51,091 nucleotides of DNA from DASZIT01 sp035948855 (GTDB lineage Bacteria; Actinomycetota; Acidimicrobiia; Acidimicrobiales; RAAP-2). Shown piece by piece: positions 24,322 to 32,593 of this stretch. A model generated the notes under the pieces. The model did not search any database. It was not told the DNA's origin and saw nothing but the letters and a program-made list of their open reading frames with translations. A program made the translations under genes and the position numbers. How positions within the stretch are numbered: the first letter of the stretch is position 1; each line of letters starts with the position of its first letter. Location: positions 1 to 51,091 of the forward strand of contig DASZIT010000043.1 of NCBI GenBank assembly GCA_035948855.1, in the 5' to 3' direction.

Positions 24322-25269
24322 ATGCAAGCAATCACCATCGTCGACACCTCGCTGGTCTGGCAGTCACGACCGGATCCGGTCCCTGCACCCGGCGAGCTGC
24401 TGGTGGCGGTGCACGCCGCCGGCATCAACGGGGCGGACCTGATGCAGCGCCAGGGTTTCTACCCGGCGCCGGCCGGGTGGCCGGCGGACATCCCGGGCAT
24501 GGAATTCGCCGGCGAGGTGGTGGGCGCCGGGTCGGACACCACCCGTTTCAAGATAGGTGACCGGGTCATGACCATCGTCGGAGGCGGGGCCCAGGCCGAA
24601 CTGCTGACCGTCCCCGAGGCGTTCGTCCTGCCGGTCCCCGATTCGATCAGCTGGGAGGAAGCCGGGGGTTTCCCCGAGGCGTTCTTCACCGCCTATGACG
24701 CCCTATTCGCTCAGGCCGGTCTGGCCGCCGGCGACCGGGTGTTGATCTCCGGATGCGCGGGTGGGGTGGGGACCGCGGCGGTACAGCTCGCCCACGCTGC
24801 CGGTGCGCAGGTGGTCGGCTCGGTCAGGAACCCTGATATGCACGATGCGGTCCGGGCCCTAGGTGCCGACGAGGTCATCGAACCCGACCAGGTGCCGGAC
24901 AGCGGCCCCTACGACATCTCGCTCGAGCTGGTCGGTGCGCCCGGGGTGACCGCCGCCCTCGGAGCGATGGCGACCGGGGGGCGGATCGTGGTGATCGGGG
25001 TCGGGGGTGGCGGTGCCAGCCTCGAATTGAACCTGCTGGCGATCATGCAGCATCGGGTCCGGCTCACCGGGTCCACCCTGCGAGGCCGGTCGGTGGAGGA
25101 GAAGGCGGAGCTGGCCCGGGCGATCGAGGCCGACGTCCTGCCGAAGTTGGCGTCGGGCCAGATCAAGGTGCCACTGGCTGCCACCTACCCGATGGCCGAG
25201 GCCACTGCGGCCTATGAACGGTTTGCCGCCGGCGGCAAGCTGGGCAAGATCGTGCTGGTCAACCAGTAG
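24322..25269 (+). CDS. NAD(P)H quinone oxidoreductase, PIG3-like MDR
   Basis: The 315-aa medium-chain dehydrogenase/reductase lacks zinc ligands. It has AAGINGADLMQRQGFYPAP, as in the PIG3/TP53I3 quinone reductase group, FAGEVVGAGSDTTRFKIGDRV, the nucleotide-binding turn SGCAGGVGTAAVQLAHAAGA, and a C-terminal AAYERFAAGGKLGKIVLV. It probably reduces quinones or enones with NADPH in the cytoplasm. It converges with the thiolase-fold gene only three bases downstream. Confidence 0.9.
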   Translation: MQAITIVDTSLVWQSRPDPVPAPGELLVAVHAAGINGADLMQRQGFYPAPAGWPADIPGMEFAGEVVGAGSDTTRFKIGDRVMTIVGGGAQAELLTVPEAFVLPVPDSISWEEAGGFPEAFFTAYDALFAQAGLAAGDRVLISGCAGGVGTAAVQLAHAAGAQVVGSVRNPDMHDAVRALGADEVIEPDQVPDSGPYDISLELVGAPGVTAALGAMATGGRIVVIGVGGGGASLELNLLAIMQHRVRLTGSTLRGRSVEEKAELARAIEADVLPKLASGQIKVPLAATYPMAEATAAYERFAAGGKLGKIVLVNQ

Positions 25270-25272
25270 TCG

Positions 25273-26472
25273 CTAGGAGGCGACGATGATCGACGATCCG
25301 TGGCCGAACAGGCCTTGATTGGCGGTGATGCCGACCCGGGCCCCGTCCACCTGCCGCCCACCCGCCTGGCCCCGAAGCTGCCAGACCAGTTCGCACACCT
25401 GGGCGATGGCCTGGGCCGGGATGGCCTCGCCGAAGCAGGAGAGCCCACCGCTGGGGTTGACCGGGACCCGGCCCCCGATGGTGGTGTCCCCATCACGGAG
25501 CAGTCGCTCGGCCTCGCCCTCTTTGCACAACCCGATGTCCTCGTACCAATCGAGCTCGAGCGCCGACGACAGGTCGTAGACCTCGGCCAGGTTGATGTCT
25601 TCGGGGCCGATGCCGGCCTCCTCGTAGGCGGCCAGGGCCACCGACTGCTTGAAGGTCGGGCCCGGGGTGGACACGGTGGCGGCCGAGTCGGTGGAGAAGT
25701 TGGGCATCTCGATCACCGTCTGGGGATAGCGGGGCGTCACCGTCGACACCGCGTCGATGGTGACGATCGGGTTGGACCCGGCGTGGCGGCGGGCGAACTC
25801 CATGCTGGTCAGGACCAGCGCCGCCCCGCCGTCGGAGGTGGCGCAGATCTCCAGGAGCCGGAGGGGGTCAGCCACCATCGGGGAGGCGAGCACCTCGTCG
25901 ACGGTCACCTCTTTGCGGTAACGGGCGTTGGGGTTCTCCAACCCGTGGCGGGCGTTCTTCACCTTCACCGCCGCGAAGTCGGCCTCGGTGGCTCCGAACA
26001 GTTCCATCCGCCGCCGGGCGTAGAGGGCGAAGTAGGTGGGATTGGTCGCGCCCAACAGGTGGAACCGCAACCAGTCGGGGTCGTCCTTGCGGTCGCCACC
26101 GACCGGGGCGAAGAACCCCTTGGGGGTGGTGTCGGCCCCGACCACCAGGGCGACCTCGCAGAGCCCGGCCAGAATCTGGGCCCGGGCGTTGCTCACCGCC
26201 TGGGCGCCGGAGGCGCAGGCGGCATAGGACGACGAGACCCGGGCACCGGTCCATCCCAGGGCCTGGGCAAAGGTGGCGCCGGCGATGAAGCCGGGATAGC
26301 CGTTGCGGATGGTGTCGGCGCCGGACACGTACTGCACATCCGTCCAGGGCAGTCCGGCATCCGAGAGGGCGTCTCCGGCGGCGGCCAGGCCGTACTCCAC
26401 GAAGTTGCGTCCCCACTTGCCCCAGGGATGCATGCCCGCGCCCAGCACGGCGACCCTCTTGCCGTCAGGCAT
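25273..26472 (-). CDS. Thiolase-fold lipid-transfer protein, candidate Ltp2-like acyl-CoA aldolase
   Basis: The 399-aa protein has the SCP2-type thiolase fold: AVLGAGMHPWGKWG, SSSYAACASGAQAVSNA with the nucleophile-position Cys86, SDGGAALVLTSMEFARR, and VPVNPSGGLSCFGEAIPAQ. Two catalytic histidines of true thiolases are replaced: the His of the EL(H)D segment is Tyr299 in AEVYDLSS, and the GHP motif is GEA (Glu349). Ltp2-type steroid side-chain retro-aldolases have the same fold, use a DUF35 partner and do not act as thiolases. The DUF35 gene here overlaps the start by eight bases. A C-C bond cleaving aldolase is therefore at least as likely as a thiolase. ATG 26472 is chosen by family alignment. 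Confidence 0.85.
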   Translation of the reverse strand: MPDGKRVAVLGAGMHPWGKWGRNFVEYGLAAAGDALSDAGLPWTDVQYVSGADTIRNGYPGFIAGATFAQALGWTGARVSSSYAACASGAQAVSNARAQILAGLCEVALVVGADTTPKGFFAPVGGDRKDDPDWLRFHLLGATNPTYFALYARRRMELFGATEADFAAVKVKNARHGLENPNARYRKEVTVDEVLASPMVADPLRLLEICATSDGGAALVLTSMEFARRHAGSNPIVTIDAVSTVTPRYPQTVIEMPNFSTDSAATVSTPGPTFKQSVALAAYEEAGIGPEDINLAEVYDLSSALELDWYEDIGLCKEGEAERLLRDGDTTIGGRVPVNPSGGLSCFGEAIPAQAIAQVCELVWQLRGQAGGRQVDGARVGITANQGLFGHGSSIIVAS

Positions 26473-26953
26473 CGGACACCTCCTCGGCTCCGGTCTCCCC
26501 GGCGGCCGACGTCGCCGGCGAGGTCGGCCGCCACTTCCAAACCAGGTACTCGTTCTCGTCGTCTTCGTAGAGGGTGTCGAGCACGATCTCCACTTCGGTC
26601 CCGACGGCCAGATCATCGACGGTGACGCCGGCGACCACTTGGCCCATCACCACCATCTGCTCGGCGGCGAGCTCGACGGCGGCGATCGAGAAGGGCAGGT
26701 AGGGCTCGGCGGCCACGTACGGCTTGGGCGGCTGGTAACAGGCGTCGGTGTAGGACCAGACGGTGCCGGTGCGACTCAGCTCGGTCTCGGCGAACTCGGT
26801 GCTCTGGCACTCCGGGTTTCGGCAGAAGAAGGTCTCCTTGGGGAAGGCGAAGGTCCCACAGGAGGTGCACTTGCTGCCGAGCAGGGCGGGGGCAGTCTCA
26901 TCGAGGGTGAACCAACCGTCGACGGCCGGGAGCCGGGTCTTGGATGAGGGCAT
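26465..26953 (-). CDS. DUF35 Zn-ribbon/OB-fold protein, partner of the thiolase-fold enzyme
   Basis: The 162-aa protein has an N-terminal helix (LPAVDGWFTLDETAPALL), a four-cysteine zinc ribbon (CTSCGTFAFPKETFFCRNPEC), and an OB-fold (TGTVWSYTDACYQPPKPY to the YLVWKWRP segment). A disordered acidic tail follows. Proteins of this type (for example ChsH2's DUF35 domain) bind acyl-CoA and complex with thiolase-fold or MaoC-like enzymes. The stop overlaps the thiolase-fold gene, so a stoichiometric complex is expected. ATG 26953 lies 5 bases after a TAGGAT hexamer. Confidence 0.9.
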   Translation of the reverse strand: MPSSKTRLPAVDGWFTLDETAPALLGSKCTSCGTFAFPKETFFCRNPECQSTEFAETELSRTGTVWSYTDACYQPPKPYVAAEPYLPFSIAAVELAAEQMVVMGQVVAGVTVDDLAVGTEVEIVLDTLYEDDENEYLVWKWRPTSPATSAAGETGAEEVSDA

Positions 26954-27003
26954 GCCGAATCCTAACGCCCCGTCAGATTCGGGGTCAGGGGCCGGGTGGA
27001 CCC

Positions 27004-28248
27004 TCAGGCTTTGGATCCACCCAGGCCTCCCCGGCGCCGCGACTCGGCGATCCGGTCGTCATCCCAACCCAGGACCTCGCGCACCACCTCGTCGGTGTGC
27101 TGGCCGACGGTCGGCGCCTGGGTGGGGGTGGGGAGGTCCTCATCGACGAACTTGAGCGGGGTAGGAAGCTGGTCGGCCCCGAGCCGGCTGGCCGGGAACC
27201 ACTGGAACCGGTCCTCGAACTGGGGATCCTCGGCGATGGTCTGCGGGGTGTTCACCGGGCCGACCGGGAAGTTGGCGGTCACCCCGAAGTCGATCCACTC
27301 CTCGGCCGTCTTGGTCAAGAAGATGGCCTTCAGCTCCGTGCGCAGCTCGGTGTTGTTCCGGGCGTGGTCGGCGTACTTGGACCCCGGCCAACGCTCGAAC
27401 AGGTCCGCCCGCCCGACCGCCTCGCAGAAGTTCTTCCAGAACGCCTGTTCGGAGGCCATGAACAACACGTACTTGTGGTCCTTGGTCTCGTAAACCTGGT
27501 ACCGGACGCCCTCGATCATCCCGGCTGTCCCCGGAGCCCGGCGTTCGTAGTTGTCGGCCTTGTTGCCGGTGACCTCGGACTCCGGTCGCTCATAGGCGCG
27601 CCAGGTCTCGCTCCGGTACCAGTCCATGGCCGCGGCGGCGTCCGACTGGGCGACCTCGAGGAACGATCCCTCTCCGGTCTCCTTGGCCCGGATCACCGCG
27701 GCCAGGATGCCCAGCGCCCCGAACAGCGGTCCGGCGTGGATGCCCATCGACGCGTGCTCCGGGAGGTAGGCGAATCCCTGATCGTTGACTTGGGGGGAGA
27801 CAATGCCGGCCCAGGTGTCGAAGGCCACCCCGTGGGCGGGGAGGTTCTGGTACGGACCGGTCATCCCGTAGCCGGAGATGGTGCAGAACACGATCTTGGG
27901 GTTGATCTTCCGGAGGTCGTCGTAGCCGACCCCCCGCCGGGCGAGCCCACCCGGGCGCATCGCCTCGACCACCACGTCGGCGGTCTTGGCCAGCTCCTTG
28001 AAGGTGGCCACGTCCTCCTCTTGGCGGAGGTCCATCACGATGCTGCGCTTGCCCCGGTTGATATGGAGGTGCATCAGGGACACCCCCTCGACGATGGGCC
28101 AGGTCATCTCGCGTATGTAGTCGCCGTTGGGCGGCTCCACCTTGATGACCTCGGCACCCAGGTCGACCAGGGGCATGGTGATGGCCGCCGGCCCCAAGGC
28201 GGAGCATTCGATAACCCGGATACCCGAGAGCGGAGCGGCGGCGGCCAT
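27004..28248 (-). CDS. CaiB/BaiF family III CoA-transferase, catalytic Asp apparently missing
   Basis: The 414-aa protein is clearly family III: SGIRVIECSALGPAAITMPLVDLGAEVIKVEPP, RGKRSIVMDLR, DVVVEAMRPGGLARRGVGYDDL, IVFCTISGYGMTGPY, and KETGEGSFLEVAQSDAA. The family acyl-anhydride aspartate normally lies about eight residues before the ALGI segment. Here ALGI (178-181) is preceded by SMGIHAGPLFG, so Ile170 or His171 fills that place. The enzyme may use another acid, bind CoA without transfer, or be misaligned by me. AGGAG sits just upstream of ATG 28248. It is divergent from an MDR gene with a perfect palindrome between them. Confidence 0.87.
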   Translation of the reverse strand: MAAAAPLSGIRVIECSALGPAAITMPLVDLGAEVIKVEPPNGDYIREMTWPIVEGVSLMHLHINRGKRSIVMDLRQEEDVATFKELAKTADVVVEAMRPGGLARRGVGYDDLRKINPKIVFCTISGYGMTGPYQNLPAHGVAFDTWAGIVSPQVNDQGFAYLPEHASMGIHAGPLFGALGILAAVIRAKETGEGSFLEVAQSDAAAAMDWYRSETWRAYERPESEVTGNKADNYERRAPGTAGMIEGVRYQVYETKDHKYVLFMASEQAFWKNFCEAVGRADLFERWPGSKYADHARNNTELRTELKAIFLTKTAEEWIDFGVTANFPVGPVNTPQTIAEDPQFEDRFQWFPASRLGADQLPTPLKFVDEDLPTPTQAPTVGQHTDEVVREVLGWDDDRIAESRRRGGLGGSKA

Positions 28249-28328
28249 GCGATCCTCCAAGAGAGTGCGGTTTTGCTGACGTGCGGCTGCGAAGCCTATC
28301 CGAGGCCTGCGATCGGCTCGCCACTCCT

Positions 28329-28346
28329 GACCAGGTATACCTGGTC
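28329..28346. promoter_or_regulatory. Perfect 18-bp palindrome, candidate operator
   Basis: GACCAGGTATACCTGGTC is identical to its reverse complement over all 18 bases. It lies between the divergent CoA-transferase (start 81 bases away) and MDR gene (start 44 bases away), where it could control both. No adjacent regulator gene is present, so the protein that binds it is unknown. Confidence 0.6.
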
Positions 28347-28389
28347 GTCGACATCCCATTCGCGTCACACCGACAGGAACGAGGAAGCC

Positions 28390-29358
28390 ATGAAAGCAGC
28401 CGTGTACTACGAGAACGGTGGTCCCGACGTGTTCCGCTACGAGGAGGTACCCGATCCGATCATCGGACCCGAGGACGTCCTGATCCGGGTCGAAGCGGTG
28501 AGCATCGAGGGTGGTGACACCCTGAACCGCCTCCAGGGCGCGCTCACCAGCACTCCGCACATCGTCGGCTACCAGTGTGCGGGGCCGGTGTTGGCCATCG
28601 GCGACAACGTCACCGGGATCGCGGTCGGTGACCGGGTGGTGACCACCGGTTTGAACGGGTCCCATGCCGAGCTGCGGGCCACCGGTCAGTCGTTTTGCTG
28701 GGTGATCCCCGATGGGTTGTCGACTGAAGAGGCGGCCAGCGTGCCGGTGCCGTTTGGGACGGCTAGCGATTGCCTTTTCGAGTTCGGGCGCCTCCAGCCC
28801 GGCGAGACGGCCCTTATTCACGCCGGTGCCAGCGGAGTGGGCATCGCGGCCATCCAATTGGCCAAGCGAGCCGGTGCCCGAGTGCTTGCCACCGCGTCGA
28901 GTGACGAGCGGCTCTCTCGTCTGGGTGAGTTCGGGCTCGATCACGGCATCAACTACGCAGCGGTCGACTTCGCGGTGGCAGTCCGGGAACTGACCGACGG
29001 TCGGGGCGCCGATGTCATCGTCGATTCGATTGGGGGCTCGACCCTCCAGAAGAGCCTGCAGTGCCTGGCCTACCGGGGCCGGTGTATGACCTTCGGGGAT
29101 GCGGGCCGGGAAACGCCATCCATGTTGGACATCTCGACGATGCGGGCCCAGAACCAATCCCTGGTCGGGTACTTCCTGGGCGCAGAGCTGTTCCTCAGCC
29201 CCCGTCCCCACGCCATGATCGCCGGGTTACTCGCCGACATCGCCTCCGGTGAGCTCCGGGCCGTGATCGACCGACGTTTCTCGCTGGAGGAAGCCGGCGA
29301 AGCCCACGCCTACATCGAAAGCCGTCAGGCGTTCGGTCGAGTGTTGCTGGTTCCGTAG
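28390..29358 (+). CDS. Zinc-independent MDR oxidoreductase (quinone reductase-like)
   Basis: The 322-aa protein is of the quinone oxidoreductase branch: MKAAVYYENGGPDVFRYEEV, GYQCAGPVLAIGDNVTGIAVGDRV, nucleotide-binding IHAGASGVGIAAIQLAKRAGA, DVIVDSIGGSTLQKSLQCL, and the C-terminal AHAYIESRQAFGRVLLVP. No zinc-binding cysteine cluster is seen. GAGGAA six bases upstream supports ATG 28390. It is divergent from the CoA-transferase and may share regulation through the palindrome at 28329-28346. The substrate is unknown; enoyl or quinone reduction fits the family. Confidence 0.9.
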   Translation: MKAAVYYENGGPDVFRYEEVPDPIIGPEDVLIRVEAVSIEGGDTLNRLQGALTSTPHIVGYQCAGPVLAIGDNVTGIAVGDRVVTTGLNGSHAELRATGQSFCWVIPDGLSTEEAASVPVPFGTASDCLFEFGRLQPGETALIHAGASGVGIAAIQLAKRAGARVLATASSDERLSRLGEFGLDHGINYAAVDFAVAVRELTDGRGADVIVDSIGGSTLQKSLQCLAYRGRCMTFGDAGRETPSMLDISTMRAQNQSLVGYFLGAELFLSPRPHAMIAGLLADIASGELRAVIDRRFSLEEAGEAHAYIESRQAFGRVLLVP

Positions 29359-29474
29359 TCGGTAGGAGGGCGGATCGTGAGGCTGACGAGCACAGAAAGC
29401 CTCCGAGGAGTGGTGCGGGTTGGACCCGATATGATGGCCCGCTGTCCCGGTCGCCAACCGGATCAGGACGACCA

Positions 29475-29548
29475 GCGCTCGTAGCTCAACGGATTAGAGC
29501 ATCTGACTACGGATCAGAAGGTTGCAGGTTCGAATCCTGCCGAGCGCG
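29475..29548 (+). tRNA. tRNA-Arg (ACG)
   Basis: The acceptor strands GCGCTCG/CGAGCGC pair perfectly with discriminator G. The D arm is GCTC/GAGC, the anticodon arm is TCTGA-CTACGGA-TCAGA with anticodon ACG (A34 normally becomes inosine), and the T arm is CAGG-TTCGAAT-CCTG with flanking pairs. No CCA is encoded. TATGAT at 29430-29435 is a good -10 candidate, giving a leader of about 33 bases; the -35 is not clear. No duplicate of its 3' end, which could mark an integration site, was noticed elsewhere in the window. Confidence 0.95.
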
Positions 29549-29561
29549 CTTGGCTATCCGA

Positions 29562-32147
29562 TCAGCGGACCGGTTGACCCGACCGGCGACGCATCGAAAT
29601 CACCAGTACCGTGCCCAGGCCCAACAGGATCAACGCGCCGACGATCAGGGCGATGAGTTCGGCGCCGGTGAAGGCCAGGAATCCGCTTGGTCCTTGGGAC
29701 GCCACTCCCATTGAGCTGCCCGGCGACGAGCCCGTCGACGCCCCCACCCCCGTGTTCGACGGGTCCGAAGCCCCCGCTCCCGCCTCTGGCGTCGATGCCC
29801 CGGGAGTCGGGGTGGCCGAGGTTCGATTCACCATCGCCACATAGGGCCGGCACGGCTCGTTGCGCAGACTCGGGCAAGCGGGCAGGCCCGTCGGCACGCT
29901 TACGCCCGGGACCACCGGGAGGATGAGGCTGGACGGCATCGCCTTCGAGAAGGCGATCGACTCGGTCGCGGTGCCCCCGGGCATTGTCTGGCCGAAGGAC
30001 CAGACCGGTTGTGTCCCGTTCGGCGCGGCGATCGTCACCCGGATGCGCGACCCGGCCCGGTAGGCGTGGCCCTCGTAGTAGAGCGGGATCACGACCTCGA
30101 CAAAGTCGTTGGCGGGCATCGGCTGGACGTCACTGGCGCGCAGGCTGAGTACCGGCGCGAGCGAGGTGCTCCGGGTGGGATCGAGGGCACGGTCGCTCGC
30201 CCTTACCCATCCGTTCTGCACGAAGGTCTCCTTGCCGTCAGGCCGTACCTCGCTGATGGTGGCCTGGAGGTCGACATCCGGCGTCGATGAGCGCACCCAC
30301 AGATGAACGGCTCCGGCTCCGATGACCGTCGTGTCGGTGGTCATCGGGGCAGAGACATAGGAGACGGCGCTGTTCGGAGGGTTCTGCTTCCACGCCCACT
30401 GCCACGCCGATGCGTTAGACCACAGACCACCCCCACCGGTGTTGCCTGGGTAGTCGGTGGCGGGCAGGGCGTTGGCGTTCGAGGAATACGAGTCGATCGC
30501 GCCCTCTGCCGGTGGCTCAGATGTCAGCGTGCCGTCCGGCCCGAGGTACCAGGCCCGAGCCGCGGTCCCCGGGATCGGGAACTCCGAAAACGACTGTTCG
30601 AAACCTGGATACGGGTTGCCGGGCGTACTGTCGCCGAGGGGCGACCGACCGGCGCCGTTGTCGAACAGCACCCGGACCTGGGGCAGCTTCTGGAAGGCGG
30701 CCAGAGCGTCGGGGTAGGTCAAAATTGTCTGGATCGGGTCCAAGGGCAGCGTCACCCCGCTCATGCCCATGGCCTGTTGGTAGATGATCGGGGCGGCAAT
30801 ATGTATCAGCGCGGCATTGGCGATCGGTGCCTGGTGGGCGACGTAGAGCTCCAAGAAGTCGTACCAGCGGTTCAGGGTGTCGGGGTCGAGGGCGTCGATG
30901 TGAGCGCCGTTGGTGAAGGTGAACCACTTCTGTTGGGTACCGGTGAATTGTCCGACCAGATCGGGACAGTGCCCCCCGGTCTGCTCGTCCTCCCACTGGC
31001 AGGCCATGAACACCGGCACCGTGATCTTGTTGACGAAGGTGATCGGTGCCAGGGGGTCGGCGACCGAGGGTACATAGTGGGCGTTGGAGTCGATCTTGGC
31101 CATCAGGTTGGCGGCTTCACCGTGTAGGACCTGGTTTTGCCGACAGGTCGCGTCTCCTTGTTGGATCCGCTGGTACGCCCAGGCCTGTCCACCGCTAGGC
31201 GATGCTGGCTCGGCATCATGCATCCGCTCGCTGGCCCAGGCGACCGCGAATCCGGTGTTCAGGATGCCGCGCGGATAGAGGGTGGTCTGGGTGGAGTCGA
31301 TGGTGGAGAAGGGGGAGATTGCCTCGAGGTCCGGAGGATCGGTCTGGGCGGTGAACAGCTGGCTCATCCCCCCGTAGGAGATGCCCATCATCCCGACCTT
31401 GTGATCGAGGACCCACGGCTGGTGGGCGATCGTCTCGATCACGTCGTAGCCGTCGAGGTTCTGCAACGGCTCGAAGAAGTCGAAGGCGCCACCGGAGCAA
31501 CCGGTGCCGCGCATGTTGACGTCCACGACGGTGAACCCCATCAGGTTGGCCAGGATCGCGATCCCGCTCTGAGGTCCGGCCGGGTTCGCATAGCCGTAGC
31601 CGGAATATTCGATCAACATCGGAGATGGCCCGCCGCCGAGGTAGGGGAGTTGGATGCCGCTCAACCCCGGTAACTCCTTCGTGACGTCCTGAGGTGGGTG
31701 CACGTCGATGGCCAGCTCGGTCCCGTCCCGGGTCGTCAGGTAGCCGTAACCGTCGGGCGAGATCGATTGGTTGTAGATGGCGGGATCCCACGGAGCCGAC
31801 GTGGTCGTGTACACCGTGACCGGGTCGGACTCGCTTCCCTGGGGCAACGCCCGCACCCGGTAGCCGCTGCCCGGCGCCACGTCGCGGAACAGCAGGCCGC
31901 CCAAAGAGTCGGCGCTCTGGGTAGACAGCGTCTGTCCGATCGAGTCCACCAGTGACGCGCTCGAACCGGGGGCGAGTCCAACGACGTAGACCTGGTCGGC
32001 GCTGCCGTAAGCGCTGAAGGTGGGAGCCACCGGCGATGGGCTCGTGGCCGAGGCGCCGGCGGCGATCGTTGGGCTGCCCACGATGGCGGTGGCAACCAAG
32101 ACGGTGGCCAGTCTCACTCCTCGCAGCAGGGAGCGCCCGCTTCTCAC
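29562..32147 (-). CDS. Secreted CocE/NonD (X-Pro dipeptidyl-peptidase S15) hydrolase with LAFTG sorting signal
   Basis: The 861-aa protein has a signal peptide (basic start, LATVLVATAIVGSPTIAAGA), a short beta domain, and an alpha/beta-hydrolase core with nucleophile Ser257 in VGMMGISYGGMSQ. The acid/base region includes WEDEQTGGHC and FTNGAHIDALDP. The C-terminal jelly roll (VSAPMTTDTTVIGAGAVHLWVRS onwards) is typical of the CocE/NonD group, which cleaves acyl esters or X-Pro peptides. A Ser/Gly/Pro linker is followed by LAFTG (824-828), a hydrophobic helix and RRR, the layout of a class E sortase substrate. At about 860 aa it is longer than cocaine-esterase types (about 570). GTG 32147 is the start. 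It converges with tRNA-Arg. Confidence 0.88.
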   Translation of the reverse strand: MRSGRSLLRGVRLATVLVATAIVGSPTIAAGASATSPSPVAPTFSAYGSADQVYVVGLAPGSSASLVDSIGQTLSTQSADSLGGLLFRDVAPGSGYRVRALPQGSESDPVTVYTTTSAPWDPAIYNQSISPDGYGYLTTRDGTELAIDVHPPQDVTKELPGLSGIQLPYLGGGPSPMLIEYSGYGYANPAGPQSGIAILANLMGFTVVDVNMRGTGCSGGAFDFFEPLQNLDGYDVIETIAHQPWVLDHKVGMMGISYGGMSQLFTAQTDPPDLEAISPFSTIDSTQTTLYPRGILNTGFAVAWASERMHDAEPASPSGGQAWAYQRIQQGDATCRQNQVLHGEAANLMAKIDSNAHYVPSVADPLAPITFVNKITVPVFMACQWEDEQTGGHCPDLVGQFTGTQQKWFTFTNGAHIDALDPDTLNRWYDFLELYVAHQAPIANAALIHIAAPIIYQQAMGMSGVTLPLDPIQTILTYPDALAAFQKLPQVRVLFDNGAGRSPLGDSTPGNPYPGFEQSFSEFPIPGTAARAWYLGPDGTLTSEPPAEGAIDSYSSNANALPATDYPGNTGGGGLWSNASAWQWAWKQNPPNSAVSYVSAPMTTDTTVIGAGAVHLWVRSSTPDVDLQATISEVRPDGKETFVQNGWVRASDRALDPTRSTSLAPVLSLRASDVQPMPANDFVEVVIPLYYEGHAYRAGSRIRVTIAAPNGTQPVWSFGQTMPGGTATESIAFSKAMPSSLILPVVPGVSVPTGLPACPSLRNEPCRPYVAMVNRTSATPTPGASTPEAGAGASDPSNTGVGASTGSSPGSSMGVASQGPSGFLAFTGAELIALIVGALILLGLGTVLVISMRRRSGQPVR

Positions 32148-32207
32148 GTTGGCATTTCTACTATGGAGCCCGCGCTTGACGCAGTTGGTGGGAGTCTCTC
32201 TACGAGA

Positions 32208-32558
32208 TCAGGGCGAAGCTGCGACGAGGTCGAACTCGTTGCCTTCGGGGTCGGCGAACGTTCGCCATCGATTTCCGCCTTGCTCCATTTCGTTCAGTTG
32301 GGTGGCGCCGAGCTTGATCAGGCGTTCCGTCTCGGCGTCGTAGTCAGCAGTGGCGATGTCCGGGTGGACCCGGTTCTTGACGATCTTGCCTTCTGGGACT
32401 TGATGGAACATGAGTCGGAGCCCCTCGCCGACGGTGATCGCCGCGGAGCTGTCAGTGGCGCCGGCGTTGACCGGTTGGCGGAGGACGTCGGACCAGAACT
32501 GGGCGAGTCTGGTGATGTCCGAGCCGTCGACGCTGATGGCAATCAGGCTGGTGGCCAT
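32208..32558 (-). CDS. VOC family (glyoxalase-like) protein
   Basis: The 116-aa protein is a single glyoxalase/bleomycin-resistance type domain: SLIAISVDGSDITRLAQFWSDVL at the start, GLRLMFHQVPEGKIVKNRVHPDI in the middle with the usual metal-side histidine, and WRTFADPEGNEFDLVAA at the end. Half the size of glyoxalase I, it should dimerise to form its active sites. AGGAGA sits six bases upstream of ATG 32558. It follows the SDR gene by 35 bases and should be cotranscribed from the TetR-controlled promoter. The substrate is unknown. Confidence 0.88.
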   Translation of the reverse strand: MATSLIAISVDGSDITRLAQFWSDVLRQPVNAGATDSSAAITVGEGLRLMFHQVPEGKIVKNRVHPDIATADYDAETERLIKLGATQLNEMEQGGNRWRTFADPEGNEFDLVAASP

Positions 32559-32593
32559 GGTGGTCTCCTGAGTATCGATTGATGGTTTGAGGG

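Noticed and set aside
25300..26625. Long plus-strand frame opposite the thiolase-fold gene
   Set aside because: It has no recognisable motif and low-complexity Gly/Asp/His content. The minus strand encodes clear thiolase-fold and DUF35 proteins.
29379..29403. GAGGCT/AGCCTC stem after the MDR gene as a terminator
   Set aside because: Six pairs with a 13-base loop and no T tract are too weak to call.
29475..29548. tRNA-Arg as an integration site for a mobile element
   Set aside because: No integrase gene and no repeated 3' tRNA segment were seen within the window. Only a weak composition hint remains.
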